A stretch of 64,000 nt of DNA, from NCBI GenBank assembly GCA_030148025.1, contig JASBUG010000006.1, forward strand, positions 1 to 64,000. The letters are read 5' to 3'. Below, piece by piece: positions 35,747-45,499 of the stretch. The stretch's first letter is position 1. Every line of letters starts with the position of its first letter. The notes under the pieces are model-generated. The model was not told the DNA's origin. It ran no database searches and saw only the letters and a program-made list of their open reading frames with translations. The position numbers and the translations under genes are program-made. Origin of the DNA: Flavobacteriaceae bacterium (lineage in GTDB: Bacteria; Bacteroidota; Bacteroidia; Flavobacteriales; Flavobacteriaceae).

Positions 35747-38700
35747 TTACGCTAAAATTTCACTTATTTGTTGCACAGCATCATCAACCGTTTTTACATT
35801 ATCAAAAGTAAGCAATAATCGTAAACCTTTACGCGTTTCTTTCTCTTTCATTTTACAAGATTTTGGGTTTGTTTGAACAAACTGTAAAACCTTCGTAAAT
35901 ATTGTGCTTTTATAAAAATTACTTTGTTGATCACTAATAAAATACCCTACAAATTTACCTTGCTTCATAATTACTTTTTCAAAGCCAAGTTTGGCTCCAA
36001 TCCATTTAATACGCACACTACTTAACAAGTCAATTACTTGAGCTGGCATGTCACCAAATCGATCAGTTATATCAGACTCAAACTGCAACAATTCTTCTTC
36101 AGTTTTAAGTTCGTTTAGCTTGGTGTACAAATTTAAACGTTCGGTAATATTATTTACATAATCATCTGGAAACAAAAGTTCAAAATCAGTATCGATAGTC
36201 AGATCTTTTACATAGGTTTTATCTTTTTGCTCATCTTTATAAAGCTCCCTAAATTCATTCTCTTTTAGTTCTTCAATAGCTTCATTCAGTATCTTTTGAT
36301 AAGTATCAAAGCCTATTTCATTAATAAAACCACTTTGTTCTCCACCTAATAGATCTCCTGCACCGCGAATTTCAAGATCTTTCATGGCAATATTAAATCC
36401 ACTACCTAGCTCTGTATGCTGTTCAAGAGCTGTAATACGCTTTCTGGCATCATCGGTCATTGCAGAATATTCTGGTGTTATAAAATAACAGAATGCTTTT
36501 TTATTGCTTCTTCCAACACGGCCGCGCATTTGATGAAGATCACTAAGCCCAAAATTATTAGCATTATTAATAAAAATAGTATTCGCATTTGGCACATCTA
36601 AGCCGCTTTCAACAATTGTTGTACTCACTAAAACATCAAACTCACCATTCATAAATGCCAGCATCAATTTCTCCAGTTTTTTACCTTCCATTTGCCCATG
36701 TCCAATTCCTATTTTAGCATCTGGCACAAGACGCTGAATCATTCCAGCAACTTCCTTAATATTCTCTATACGATTATGAATAAAAAACACCTGACCACCA
36801 CGCTGGATTTCGTAACTTACGGCATCTCTGACGATTTCTTCATTAAATCTTATAACCTGACTCTCTATAGGGTAACGATTGGGAGGTGGTGTTGTAATAA
36901 CCGAGAGATCTCTGGCAGCCATTAAACTAAATTGTAGTGTACGAGGAATTGGTGTTGCCGTTAAGGTTAATACATCTACGTTTTCTTTTATTGTCTTTAA
37001 TTTTTCCTTTACTGCTACACCAAATTTTTGTTCTTCATCAACAATAAGCAATCCCAGGTCTTTAAACTTAACTTTAGGATTTACTAATTGATGTGTTCCT
37101 ATTATAATATCTACACCTCCTTTTTCAAGACTCTCGAGAGTTTCACGTTTTTGCTTAGCGGTTCTAAACCTATTTATATAATCAACCGTTACCGGAAAAT
37201 CTTTAAGTCGTTGCCTAAAGGTTTTTGCATGTTGAAACGCCAATATTGTAGTTGGCACTAAAATAGCAACTTGCTTTCCATTGTCCACAGCTTTAAAAGC
37301 CGCACGAATAGCAACTTCGGTTTTACCAAAACCTACATCGCCACATACTAGACGATCCATAGGTTGCTCGCTTTCCATATCTGCCTTGATATCGGCTGTA
37401 GCTGTAATTTGATCTGGTGTATCTTCATAAATAAATGAGGCTTCTAACTCATGCTGCATATAGCTATCAGGGTTATATCGATGCCCTGTTTTCATTTTTC
37501 GCTTGGCATAAAGCTTGATCAAATTGAAAGCAATCTCCTTAACTCTGGATTTTGTTTTTTGCTTTAATGTTTTCCATGCTTTGCTTCCTAGCTTGTAAAT
37601 TTTAGGAGGCTTTCCATCTTTACCATTAAATTTTGTGATTTTATGTAACGAGTGAATGCTTAAATACAATACATCACGTTCGCCATAGATCAATTTTATA
37701 GCCTCTTGTTTTTTACCTTCAACATCTATTTTCTTTAAACCACCAAATCTTCCAATTCCGTGGTCAATATGTGTTACATAATCCCCAACATCAAGATTTG
37801 TTAGCTCTTTAAGGGTTATAGCCTGCTTTTTTGAATAGCCATTTTTTAAATGAAACTTATGATAACGTTCAAAAATTTGATGATCTGTATAACAAACTAT
37901 TTTGTTTTCATGATCAATAAACCCTTGATATAACGATAATACCATTGTTTTATAATGAACTTCTTGCTCAACATCTTCAAAAATATCGGCAAAGCGTTTT
38001 GCTTGTTGCTCGCTAACACAGCTTATATAATTAGTATAACCTTTATCGTGATTGCCATTTAAATTTTCTATTAAGAGTTCAAATTGTTTATTAAAAGCTG
38101 GTTGCGGCGTAGTATTAAAAACTATTTCATTTTCGGCAGAAGAATTAAAAAACGACGTATTCTCAAATTCGATTAAATTAAAATTGAGAAGCTGTTTTTT
38201 TAAAAGTTCAGAATTACAAAACAATTCTTCAGGTGTATCATGTTTTATATCAGATGATAATGTAGAAAATGCATCTTTAGCTTTTTCAAAAAAGTCATCA
38301 ATTCTTGAAAATAACAATTCAGCATTTTTAACCCCAACAACAGTCTTTGATGCAACATACTTTAGAAAACTTTGCCTACTCTCTTCTAAAAATTTATTAG
38401 CGACATTAGGAATAATATTAATTTTCTTTATTTTTTCTGTTGAGAGTTGTGTTTCAACATCAAAGGTTCTAATACTATCTACTTCGTCACCAAAAAATTC
38501 AATTCTATAAGGTTCGTCATGCGAAAAAGAGAATACATCAACAATGCCTCCTCTTACTGAAAACTCTCCAGGTTCTGTCACAAAATCAACTCGCCTGAAT
38601 TGGTATTCAAATAACACTTCATTGACAAAGTCGATCGACAAATTATCACCATTGGCAATTTTTAATGTATTTTTTTCTAATTCTCGTCTTGTCACTACCT

Positions 38701-39091
38701 TTTCAAATAAGGCATCAGGATAAGTTACAATTACCGCAGGCTTTTTTCTGGAGTTAATTCTATTTAAAACTTCTGCTCTAAGTAATACATTAGCATTATC
38801 TGTCTCTTCAATTTGATAAGGTCTACGATAACTACCAGGATAAAACAATACATGCTTTTCGTCTAGTAATTGTTCCAGATCATTAAGGTAATATGCCGCT
38901 TCTTCTTTATCATTAAAAACCAATAAAAAAGGTTTTTCTGCATCTTTAAAAGCATTAGCAATTACAAATGAAAATGATGAACCAATGAGTCCTTTTAAAT
39001 GTGTTCTGTTTTCGGTTTGGGCAATAGCAATCTGCAGTTTTTGCTGTTGCAAAGACTGTGAATAAGCTTGCGAGATAGTAGATTTACTCAC
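35747..39091 (-). CDS. mfd: Transcription-repair coupling factor Mfd (GTG start)
   Basis: The 1114-residue protein has the complete Mfd order: UvrB-homology N-terminal region (about 1-330), CarD-like RNA polymerase interaction domain (about 430-500, GDYVTHIDHGIGRFGGL), the RecG-like helicase with Walker A GDVGFGKTEVA (about 610) and DEEQ box (IVDEEQKFGV), and the C-terminal TRCF domain (about 960-1060). It removes stalled RNA polymerase and recruits UvrA. The start is GTG at 39091, supported by a TATATTTG box 16 bp upstream (39108-39115, minus strand). The hypothetical gene follows 2 bp downstream. Confidence 0.96.
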   Translation of the reverse strand: MSKSTISQAYSQSLQQQKLQIAIAQTENRTHLKGLIGSSFSFVIANAFKDAEKPFLLVFNDKEEAAYYLNDLEQLLDEKHVLFYPGSYRRPYQIEETDNANVLLRAEVLNRINSRKKPAVIVTYPDALFEKVVTRRELEKNTLKIANGDNLSIDFVNEVLFEYQFRRVDFVTEPGEFSVRGGIVDVFSFSHDEPYRIEFFGDEVDSIRTFDVETQLSTEKIKKINIIPNVANKFLEESRQSFLKYVASKTVVGVKNAELLFSRIDDFFEKAKDAFSTLSSDIKHDTPEELFCNSELLKKQLLNFNLIEFENTSFFNSSAENEIVFNTTPQPAFNKQFELLIENLNGNHDKGYTNYISCVSEQQAKRFADIFEDVEQEVHYKTMVLSLYQGFIDHENKIVCYTDHQIFERYHKFHLKNGYSKKQAITLKELTNLDVGDYVTHIDHGIGRFGGLKKIDVEGKKQEAIKLIYGERDVLYLSIHSLHKITKFNGKDGKPPKIYKLGSKAWKTLKQKTKSRVKEIAFNLIKLYAKRKMKTGHRYNPDSYMQHELEASFIYEDTPDQITATADIKADMESEQPMDRLVCGDVGFGKTEVAIRAAFKAVDNGKQVAILVPTTILAFQHAKTFRQRLKDFPVTVDYINRFRTAKQKRETLESLEKGGVDIIIGTHQLVNPKVKFKDLGLLIVDEEQKFGVAVKEKLKTIKENVDVLTLTATPIPRTLQFSLMAARDLSVITTPPPNRYPIESQVIRFNEEIVRDAVSYEIQRGGQVFFIHNRIENIKEVAGMIQRLVPDAKIGIGHGQMEGKKLEKLMLAFMNGEFDVLVSTTIVESGLDVPNANTIFINNANNFGLSDLHQMRGRVGRSNKKAFCYFITPEYSAMTDDARKRITALEQHTELGSGFNIAMKDLEIRGAGDLLGGEQSGFINEIGFDTYQKILNEAIEELKENEFRELYKDEQKDKTYVKDLTIDTDFELLFPDDYVNNITERLNLYTKLNELKTEEELLQFESDITDRFGDMPAQVIDLLSSVRIKWIGAKLGFEKVIMKQGKFVGYFISDQQSNFYKSTIFTKVLQFVQTNPKSCKMKEKETRKGLRLLLTFDNVKTVDDAVQQISEILA

Positions 39092-39107
39092 GAAGAAAAT
39101 TTTGACA

Positions 39108-39115
39108 CAAATATA
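39108..39115 (-). promoter_or_regulatory. -7 promoter element of mfd
   Basis: TATATTTG on the minus strand lies 16 bp upstream of the GTG start and supports that start; the divergent promoter of the TerB-like gene is at 39148-39180. Confidence 0.6.
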
Positions 39116-39147
39116 TAATAATAGTTTATTAGAATTTTACTTTTTTA

Positions 39148-39180
39148 TTGGTTTTAAAAGGGTTATTAATATTATATTTG
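39148..39180 (+). promoter_or_regulatory. Promoter of the TerB-like gene
   Basis: TTG at 39148-39150 and TATATTTG at 39173-39180, 22 bp apart, fit the Bacteroidota consensus and lie 24 bp before the ATG at 39205. They overlap the alternative upstream start at 39148 and so rule it out. Confidence 0.7.
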
Positions 39181-39204
39181 CATCACAAAAAAACAATAAA
39201 ACTC

Positions 39205-39636
39205 ATGTCAATTAAAGATTTATTCGATATTGGATTTAGAAGACGTAATCAAGATCATTTTGCAGCAATAGTTCGTATAGCAAAAGATGATGGTATTATT
39301 TCAGAAGAAGAGCAAGCATTTTTAGACAGATTAGCTGAAAAACTTGATATCTCAGAAAAGGATTATAAACAAATTCTAAAAGATTATAAAACGCATCCAA
39401 TAAATCCTCCAACATCTTATAACAGACGTCTAGAGCGTTTATTTGACTTGGCAAGAATGGTTCATGTAGATCATATTCAAGGTGATCATGAAGAATTGGT
39501 TTTACGTAAAATTTCTATCGGATTAGGATTTTCTCCAGAGAATGTAAAGTATATTGTGGATAAGGCACTTACTTTAGTTGATGAAGGTTATGACCTAGAT
39601 GATTTTATTACTGAAATAAAAAACATGAATAGATAG
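39205..39636 (+). CDS. TerB-like (tellurite-resistance fold) protein
   Basis: ATG 39205 gives MSIKDLFDIGFRRRNQDHFA. The earlier in-frame ATG (39148) lies inside the promoter. The 143-residue helical protein has the TerB pattern of acidic metal-binding helices: AAIVRIAKDDGIISEEEQAFL at about residues 20-40 and MVHVDHIQGDHEE at about 84-96. TerB folds bind divalent metal. No other ter genes are present, so tellurite resistance should not be assumed. It is monocistronic, with a bidirectional terminator at 39654-39685. Confidence 0.82.
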   Translation: MSIKDLFDIGFRRRNQDHFAAIVRIAKDDGIISEEEQAFLDRLAEKLDISEKDYKQILKDYKTHPINPPTSYNRRLERLFDLARMVHVDHIQGDHEELVLRKISIGLGFSPENVKYIVDKALTLVDEGYDLDDFITEIKNMNR

Positions 39637-39653
39637 TACTATTCCTTAATAAT

Positions 39654-39685
39654 AAAAAAGGCAAACCATGTGGTTTGCCTTTTTT
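39654..39685. terminator. Bidirectional terminator between terB-like gene and fbp
   Basis: A perfect 15-bp stem (39654-39668 with 39671-39685, core GGCAAACCA/TGGTTTGCC) is flanked by A and T runs between convergent genes. Confidence 0.9.
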
Positions 39686-39699
39686 ATTATTAATCTTTT

Positions 39700-40707
39700 T
39701 TATTTCGCGTTTCTCATGAACTCTTCTGCTTTTTCAACCATATTTTTGCTACCACAGAAAAACGGAACACGTTGATGCAGTTCTGTAGGTTGCACATCCA
39801 TAGTCCTGGTAAACCCGTCACTTGCCTTTCCATTGGCTTGTTCTGCTAAAAATGCCATAGGGTTACATTCGTAAAGCAAACGCAATTTCCCATTAGAATT
39901 CTTTGAGCTTTTAGGGTACATATAAATGCCACCTTTAATCATGTTTCTATGAAAATCGGATACCAAAGAACCAATATATCTTGAGGTATATGGTCTGTCT
40001 CCTTCTTCCATTTGGCAATACTTAATATAATCTTTCACCCCTTGAGGGAAGTGAATATAATTACCTTCGTTAACCGAATAGATCTTTCCATCTTCTGGAA
40101 ATTTCATATTAGGATGCGATAAATAAAATGTTCCTATAGCTGGATTTAACGTAAACCCGTTAACACCATCACCAGTAGTATATACCAACATTGTTGAAGT
40201 TCCATAAATTACATAACCCGCTGCAACTTGTTCGCTTCCTCTTTGTAAAAAATCTTCTAGTGTTACAGGAGTTCCAACTGGTGTTACACGTCTATAAATT
40301 GAAAAAATTGTTCCAACCGAAACATTAACGTCTATATTAGAAGATCCATCTAATGGATCTATTAAAACCACATATTTATTCTGGTTGTTTTCATCCTGAC
40401 TATTTATGGTAATAAAATCGTCCTCCTCTTCACTAGCAATACCACAAACAATATTTCTATTGGTAAGTGTCTGAATAAATTTTTCATTTGCATACACATC
40501 TAGCTTTTGTTGATCTTCACCTTGAACATTGGTATCTCCTGCTGCTCCAATAATATCGACTAACCCTGCTTTATTCACCTCGTGATTAACAACCTTTGCT
40601 GCAAGCCTGATTGAGTTTATTAATCTAGACAATTCTCCAGAAGTATACTTAAACGAGGTTTGATTTTCTATAATAAACTCGCCTAAGGTTTTATTTTTTT
40701 GAGACAT
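39700..40707 (-). CDS. fbp: Fructose-1,6-bisphosphatase class I
   Basis: The 335-residue enzyme removes the 1-phosphate of fructose 1,6-bisphosphate in gluconeogenesis. Metal and substrate motifs are clear: IASEEEDDF (about residue 90), the [20 protein letters not shown] signature (about 117-136), and the substrate region [20 protein letters not shown] (about 244-263). The length is normal for the family. It is monocistronic with a terminator immediately after it. A GATATTTG box on the minus strand 30 bp upstream could be its -7 element. No regulation by AMP can be read from the sequence. Confidence 0.95.
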   Translation of the reverse strand: MSQKNKTLGEFIIENQTSFKYTSGELSRLINSIRLAAKVVNHEVNKAGLVDIIGAAGDTNVQGEDQQKLDVYANEKFIQTLTNRNIVCGIASEEEDDFITINSQDENNQNKYVVLIDPLDGSSNIDVNVSVGTIFSIYRRVTPVGTPVTLEDFLQRGSEQVAAGYVIYGTSTMLVYTTGDGVNGFTLNPAIGTFYLSHPNMKFPEDGKIYSVNEGNYIHFPQGVKDYIKYCQMEEGDRPYTSRYIGSLVSDFHRNMIKGGIYMYPKSSKNSNGKLRLLYECNPMAFLAEQANGKASDGFTRTMDVQPTELHQRVPFFCGSKNMVEKAEEFMRNAK

Positions 40708-40804
40708 ATTAAGTTGTGTGTTTTCTTAGCGCAAATATCGCATTTTTTAACAAACAAATTTGGTTTTGTTATTTATTATATGAACAACCTAATTAACTTT
40801 AAAC

Positions 40805-40812
40805 TATCTTTG
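40805..40812 (+). promoter_or_regulatory. -7 promoter element of the GNAT-aspartokinase operon
   Basis: TATCTTTG matches TAnnTTTG and lies 18 bp before the ATG at 40831. Confidence 0.55.
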
Positions 40813-40830
40813 ATTTTTATTTTTTAGTAC

Positions 40831-41313
40831 ATGAATTTTACAATAAGAAACGCCAGAAAAGAAGACATGCCTAGTGTATTAGGTTTAATCAAGGAATTAG
40901 CACTTTTTGAAAAAGAAGAGCATGCTGTAGAAGTGACTGTTAACGAATTAGAAAATGATGGTTTTGGAGAAAATCCAGCCTTTATGTGTTTTGTCGCTGA
41001 AATTGATAATACGGTTGTGGGAACTGCCATCGTGTTTAATAGATTTTCAACATGGAAAGGCCGTATATTACACCTTGAAGACCTAGTTGTAAGCCAAAAA
41101 ATGAGAGGTAAAGGCATCGGTTCTGCACTATTAGATCGCGTTGTGAAACATGGGTATGATTTAGGCGTAAAGCGTATAAATTGGGAAGTACTTGACTGGA
41201 ACACAGGTGCTATTAAATTATACGAATCTAAAGGCGCTAAGGTTTTAAGAGATTGGGATGTTGTACATTTAGATCAACAAGGAATTGAAAATTATATAGC
41301 CAATATAAGTTAA
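40831..41313 (+). CDS. GNAT acetyltransferase (diamine N-acetyltransferase-like)
   Basis: The 160-residue protein starts MNFTIRNARKEDMPSVLGLI and has the strand EDLVVSQKMRGKGIGSALLD with the acetyl-CoA pyrophosphate loop RGKGIG (about residue 92). It ends like spermidine/thialysine acetyltransferases, WEVLDWNTGAIKLYESKGAK. It may acetylate a polyamine or lysine analogue. Its TAA overlaps the ATG of the aspartokinase gene by one base (41313), so the pair is translationally coupled and could link amine acetylation with lysine biosynthesis. The acceptor is inferred only from similarity of the ending. Confidence 0.82.
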   Translation: MNFTIRNARKEDMPSVLGLIKELALFEKEEHAVEVTVNELENDGFGENPAFMCFVAEIDNTVVGTAIVFNRFSTWKGRILHLEDLVVSQKMRGKGIGSALLDRVVKHGYDLGVKRINWEVLDWNTGAIKLYESKGAKVLRDWDVVHLDQQGIENYIANIS

Positions 41314-42563
41314 TGCAAGTATTTAAGTTTGGTGGTGCATCGGTTAAAGATGCAGAAGGTGTGAAAAATTTGGTTAAGGTTTTACAAACTGTAGGGCACG
41401 ATAACACACTAGTTATTGTATCTGCAATGGGAAAAACTACCAATGCATTAGAAAAGGTTTTACACAATTACTTCAATAACAAAAAAGAACTTCAAAGTTC
41501 TATACAAGAAGTAAAGAAATATCATATTGCTATTTTACTCGATCTTTTTGAAAATGAGAACCATCCTATCTTCAAAAAAATTACAGACCTGTTTAAAGAG
41601 TTAAACCTATTCTTTGAAAGGAATAAATCTCCTAATTATAATTTTGTTTATGATCAAGTAGTTGGTTATGGTGAGTTAGTAGCAACAACCATAATTAGTA
41701 ATTACCTCAACGATCAGAACATTAAAAACAATTGGCTGGATGTTAGAGAGTTTATTAAAACCAATAATTTTTATAGAAGAGCTAAAGTAAATTGGGAAAC
41801 TACTCAGCAAAACATTACACAAAACATTGATACGTCTGTACTAAACATTACACAAGGTTTTTTAGGGAGTGACAATAACAATTTTACGACAACGCTTGGT
41901 CGAGAGGGAAGTGATTATACGGCTGCTATATTCGCATATTGCCTAAATGCTAATAGTGTTACCATCTGGAAAGATGTTCCTGGGGTTTTAAATGCAGATC
42001 CTAGATATTTTGAAAATGCCCAGTTACTAAATAACATCTCGTATCGAGAAGCTATAGAACTGGCATTCTATGGTGCTTCAGTAATTCACCCTAAAACTTT
42101 ACAACCTTTACAACGAAAAGAAATTCCCCTTTTTGTAAAATCATTTTTAAATCCTAAAAACGATGGTACACGTGTTAGTAAGGGGGTAAATTTAGATCCT
42201 GAAATTCCATGTTTTATAGTAAAAAAGAACCAGGTTTTAATATCGTTATCGTCTCTTGATTTTTCGTTTATTGTTGAAGAAAATATTAGTGACATTTTCA
42301 ATTTATTACATCAATGTAAAATGAAAGTAGACGTTATACAGAATTCTGCTATTAGCTTTTCTGTATGTATTGATAATAACTATAACAATCTGGAAAAGTT
42401 ACTGCAGCAACTAAAAGCGAAATTTAATGTAACATTTCATGAGAATGTATCTCTTTATACCATACGGCATTATGACGAAAAGTCGATTAAAAATTTAGAA
42501 CAAAATAAAACGGTGTTATTAAAACAAATCTATCAGGAAACCGTTCAAATTGTTACTCAATAA
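41313..42563 (+). CDS. lysC: Aspartate kinase
   Basis: The 416-residue protein opens MQVFKFGGASVKDAEGVKNL, the KFGGxSV nucleotide-binding motif, and has the substrate motif TLGREGSDYTAAI (about residue 191). The kinase part runs to about 290 and is followed by ACT-type regulatory sequence (about 300-416). It phosphorylates aspartate at the head of the lysine, threonine and methionine pathway. No homoserine dehydrogenase domain is fused. It starts within the stop of the GNAT gene. Flavobacteria often keep a second, fused ThrA elsewhere, so this copy may be for lysine or diaminopimelate; that is inference. Confidence 0.9.
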   Translation: MQVFKFGGASVKDAEGVKNLVKVLQTVGHDNTLVIVSAMGKTTNALEKVLHNYFNNKKELQSSIQEVKKYHIAILLDLFENENHPIFKKITDLFKELNLFFERNKSPNYNFVYDQVVGYGELVATTIISNYLNDQNIKNNWLDVREFIKTNNFYRRAKVNWETTQQNITQNIDTSVLNITQGFLGSDNNNFTTTLGREGSDYTAAIFAYCLNANSVTIWKDVPGVLNADPRYFENAQLLNNISYREAIELAFYGASVIHPKTLQPLQRKEIPLFVKSFLNPKNDGTRVSKGVNLDPEIPCFIVKKNQVLISLSSLDFSFIVEENISDIFNLLHQCKMKVDVIQNSAISFSVCIDNNYNNLEKLLQQLKAKFNVTFHENVSLYTIRHYDEKSIKNLEQNKTVLLKQIYQETVQIVTQ

Positions 42564-42592
42564 TTGGTGATTTTCATTAACCGTTTTTGAAG

Positions 42593-42600
42593 TATATTTG
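42593..42600 (+). promoter_or_regulatory. -7 promoter element of olsF
   Basis: TATATTTG lies 23 bp before the ATG at 42624, in the 60-bp gap after aspartokinase, so olsF probably has its own promoter. Confidence 0.5.
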
Positions 42601-42623
42601 TAATTCATTATTAAATTTTTTAC

Positions 42624-44429
42624 ATGGGATTAGTAACCGCTAAAGAAGTCGCAAAAGCTGTAAAGATTAACAAGTATGGTTTTATTGGCACTTTTTTGGG
42701 ATGGCTACTAATGAAACTACTAAAGATCTCTACCCTTAATAAAATCTACAATCGTAACAAGCACTTAAGTGATCTTGAATTTTTAAACGGCATATTAGAC
42801 GAATTTCAAATAAAGTTTGAAATTCCTGAAGAAGATTTAAAACGTCTCCCAAAAGATGGAGCATACATTACCATATCTAATCATCCCTTAGGAGGTATTG
42901 ACGGCATACTCTTGCTTAAATTAATGCTTGAACAGCGTCCAGACTTTAAGATCATTGCCAATTTTCTTTTACACCGAATAGAGCCTTTGAAACCTTATAT
43001 AATGCCTGTAAACCCTTTTGAAGATAGAAAGGATGTAAAATCTAGCATCACTGGTTTTAAAAATTCTTTATTGCATTTAAAAGACGGGCACCCATTAGGT
43101 GTTTTTCCTGCTGGTGAAGTTTCCACTTACCGAGATGGGAAACTGGTTGTAGACAAACCCTGGGAAGAGGCTGCTATGAAACTTGCTCAAAAAGCACAAG
43201 TGCCAATTGTACCAATTTATTTTCATGCTAAAAATAGCCGCTTGTTTTATAAACTCTCTAAAATTAGTGATACGTTTAGAACTGCTAAACTTCCATCTGA
43301 ATTACTAACACAAAAAAAACGTGTTATTAAAGTAAGGATTGGAAAAGCCATTTCTGTTAAGGATCAAAAAGAGCATACATCTTTAGCTGATTTTTCAGAT
43401 TTTATAAGAAAGAAAACCTATATGCTTTCTAATGCTTTTGAAGATAAACCAAAACGTTTGGAAACAATTTCGTCTACGCTTAAGGTTCCAAAGATTCCTA
43501 AAAAAATAGTTACTCCTGTAAAAACAGAAGTAATGATAAAAGAAATTGAAGATCTTAAGGAAGGTGATTACAGGCTACTTAAGAGCAAGAACTACGAAGT
43601 GTATTTAGCGCCCGCTATAAAGCTTCCTAATATTCTAAGAGAAATTGGCCGTTTACGTGAAATAACCTTTAGAGAAGTAGGTGAAGGGACTAACGAAGCT
43701 ATAGATTTGGATAAATTTGACACCTATTACCACCATATGTTTTTATGGGATGATGAAAAGAAAATGTTAGCAGGAGCTTACAGAATGGGCTTAGGTGCCA
43801 AGATTTTTGAAAAATATGGTATTGACGGCTTTTATTTACAAGATCTTTTTAGGTTTGAGCCTGAGCTTTACAAAATGATGAGTCAATCAATTGAGTTAGG
43901 GCGTGCTTTTATTATTAAAGAGTTTCAACAAAAACCAATGCCTTTATTTTTGCTCTGGAAAGGTATTGTACATACTACACTTCGTTTTCCTGAGCACAAA
44001 TATTTAATAGGTGGTGTTAGTATAAGTAATCAGTTTTCAAACTTCTCTAAGTCTTTGATGATCGAGTTTATGAAATCGCATTATTACGATCCATATATAG
44101 CACAATATGTGCATCCAAAAAAGGAATTTAAAGTAAAATTAAATGACGCTGATAAGGATTTTGTTTTTGATGCTACAGAAGCCGATTTAAATAAATTTGA
44201 TAAAATTATTGACGAGGTAGAGCCAGGTGCCTTACGATTACCTGTATTACTAAAAAAATATATTAAGCAAAATGCGCGCTTGGTAGCTTTTAATGTTGAC
44301 CCTCTTTTTAATAATGCCGTTGATGGGTTAATGTATATTAAAATTTCAGATTTACCAGATAGTACTGTGCGTCCTGTTATGGAAGAGTTTCAAGCAGAGC
44401 TTGAACGTAAGTTCATGGAGAACTCTTAA
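42624..44429 (+). CDS. olsF: OlsF-type bifunctional acyltransferase (ornithine lipid synthesis)
   Basis: The 601-residue protein fuses two acyltransferases. The N-terminal half (about 75-270) is PlsC-like with NHPLGGIDG at 86-94, FPAGEVST and a VPIVPIYFHAKN stretch. The C-terminal half (about 310-590) is a GNAT-like OlsB domain with the typical LFRFEPELYKMMSQSIELGRAF. In known OlsF proteins the GNAT half adds a 3-hydroxyacyl group to ornithine and the PlsC half acylates the product, giving ornithine lipid; family members may also use glycine or lysine. It acts at the inner membrane face. It probably has its own promoter. The domain call is firm, the lipid product is by family knowledge. Confidence 0.87.
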   Translation: MGLVTAKEVAKAVKINKYGFIGTFLGWLLMKLLKISTLNKIYNRNKHLSDLEFLNGILDEFQIKFEIPEEDLKRLPKDGAYITISNHPLGGIDGILLLKLMLEQRPDFKIIANFLLHRIEPLKPYIMPVNPFEDRKDVKSSITGFKNSLLHLKDGHPLGVFPAGEVSTYRDGKLVVDKPWEEAAMKLAQKAQVPIVPIYFHAKNSRLFYKLSKISDTFRTAKLPSELLTQKKRVIKVRIGKAISVKDQKEHTSLADFSDFIRKKTYMLSNAFEDKPKRLETISSTLKVPKIPKKIVTPVKTEVMIKEIEDLKEGDYRLLKSKNYEVYLAPAIKLPNILREIGRLREITFREVGEGTNEAIDLDKFDTYYHHMFLWDDEKKMLAGAYRMGLGAKIFEKYGIDGFYLQDLFRFEPELYKMMSQSIELGRAFIIKEFQQKPMPLFLLWKGIVHTTLRFPEHKYLIGGVSISNQFSNFSKSLMIEFMKSHYYDPYIAQYVHPKKEFKVKLNDADKDFVFDATEADLNKFDKIIDEVEPGALRLPVLLKKYIKQNARLVAFNVDPLFNNAVDGLMYIKISDLPDSTVRPVMEEFQAELERKFMENS

Positions 44430-44494
44430 TGCAATAATACGCTCTTGTTTTGTGCTATTTTATTTACTATTTTACAGTAAATAAAACCATTCTA

Positions 44495-45499
44495 ATGATT
44501 CGTAAATTAACCATCTTACTTTTCTCAATTCTTTTCTCTAATGTGTATTCTCAACAGATTACTGGATTAGTTCTGGATGCTAAAACTGGAGAACCTTTAG
44601 AATCGGTTTCTATTTATTTTGACAATACAACAGTGGGTACTACTACTAATGTTGAAGGTGAATTTTCGATTTCGTATACAGATGCTATTCAATCTAATTT
44701 GGTCATTTCTTATTTAGGATACCAGCAAAAAATTATTTCTAATTATAGAACTATAAACGAGCTTACCATTAAACTACATGAAGCTATTAATACTCTGGAT
44801 GAAGTTTTAGTAAATGCTGACGACGGGTTAACCAGAAAACAAAAGCTTAATATTTTTAGAAGACAGTTCTTAGGGTTTTCAAAATTTGCAAGATCGTGTA
44901 AAATTGAAAACGAAGATGATTTAATATTATACTACAATAAGAAAGAAAACTCGTTAACAGCCAGCGCTATTGCTCCAGTTGTTATTAATAACAGAAGTTT
45001 ACAGTATAAGATTCTTTATGACATTGCAGATTTTAGAGTCGATTTTAGTCATGTAAATCCTAAACGTGATATTTTTAATGTAAAAGGTATCACTTATCGC
45101 GGTACTACATTTTACGAAAACTTAAAAAACCATAATACCAAACGCATCATAAAAAACCGCGATTTGGCCTATGAGGGTTCCTACCTGCATTTTATGAGGG
45201 CTCTATATAATAAAAACCTTAAAAAAGAAGGATATCAAATTATCTTTAAAGGCTTACCTGTAAATCCCTGGCATTTTATAACTGTTGAAGACACAGAAAC
45301 ACAAAACCTAAAACGTGTAAAGGTTCGTCAGGACATTGTCATAAAATATGGTCATAGTCAATCTACCTTACATGTTAATATTCCTGAGTTTTTTATTGAC
45401 CACTATGGCAATCACTCTCCTGTTTTAGGAGTAGTTTTTAGTGGCAATATGGGATATCGCCGTATAGGCGACCTTTTGCCTTTAGATTATAAGCTTTAA
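44495..45499 (+). CDS. Exported carboxypeptidase-regulatory-like (TonB-linked) domain protein
   Basis: ATG 44495 gives a signal peptide (MIRKLTILLFSILFSNVYSQ); the ORF start at 44450 is upstream of it. The product has about 334 residues. Residues about 20-105 form a CarboxypepD_reg-like domain (QITGLVLDAKTGEPLESVSI ... TNVEGEFSIS), which in Bacteroidota usually precedes TonB-dependent receptors. Here it is followed only by a domain without clear family and no barrel. It ends 4 bp into the convergent arsC gene. Role unknown; surface glycan or peptide handling is a guess. Confidence 0.75.
   Translation: MIRKLTILLFSILFSNVYSQQITGLVLDAKTGEPLESVSIYFDNTTVGTTTNVEGEFSISYTDAIQSNLVISYLGYQQKIISNYRTINELTIKLHEAINTLDEVLVNADDGLTRKQKLNIFRRQFLGFSKFARSCKIENEDDLILYYNKKENSLTASAIAPVVINNRSLQYKILYDIADFRVDFSHVNPKRDIFNVKGITYRGTTFYENLKNHNTKRIIKNRDLAYEGSYLHFMRALYNKNLKKEGYQIIFKGLPVNPWHFITVEDTETQNLKRVKVRQDIVIKYGHSQSTLHVNIPEFFIDHYGNHSPVLGVVFSGNMGYRRIGDLLPLDYKL

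Noticed and set aside
38052..38510. 152-codon plus-strand ORF inside mfd
   Set aside because: Entirely antisense to the well-supported mfd coding frame, which has clear protein motifs on the other strand.
39148..39204. Upstream ATG for the TerB-like gene
   Set aside because: The extension would be encoded by the promoter itself (TTG at 39148 and TATATTTG at 39173); the family N-terminus fits ATG 39205.
39205..39636. Tellurite-resistance operon
   Set aside because: Only a lone TerB-like gene is present; no terC, terD or terZ neighbours.
40824..41204. 126-codon minus-strand ORF opposite the GNAT gene
   Set aside because: Antisense to a GNAT protein with the full CoA-binding motif; the antisense product has no recognisable pattern.
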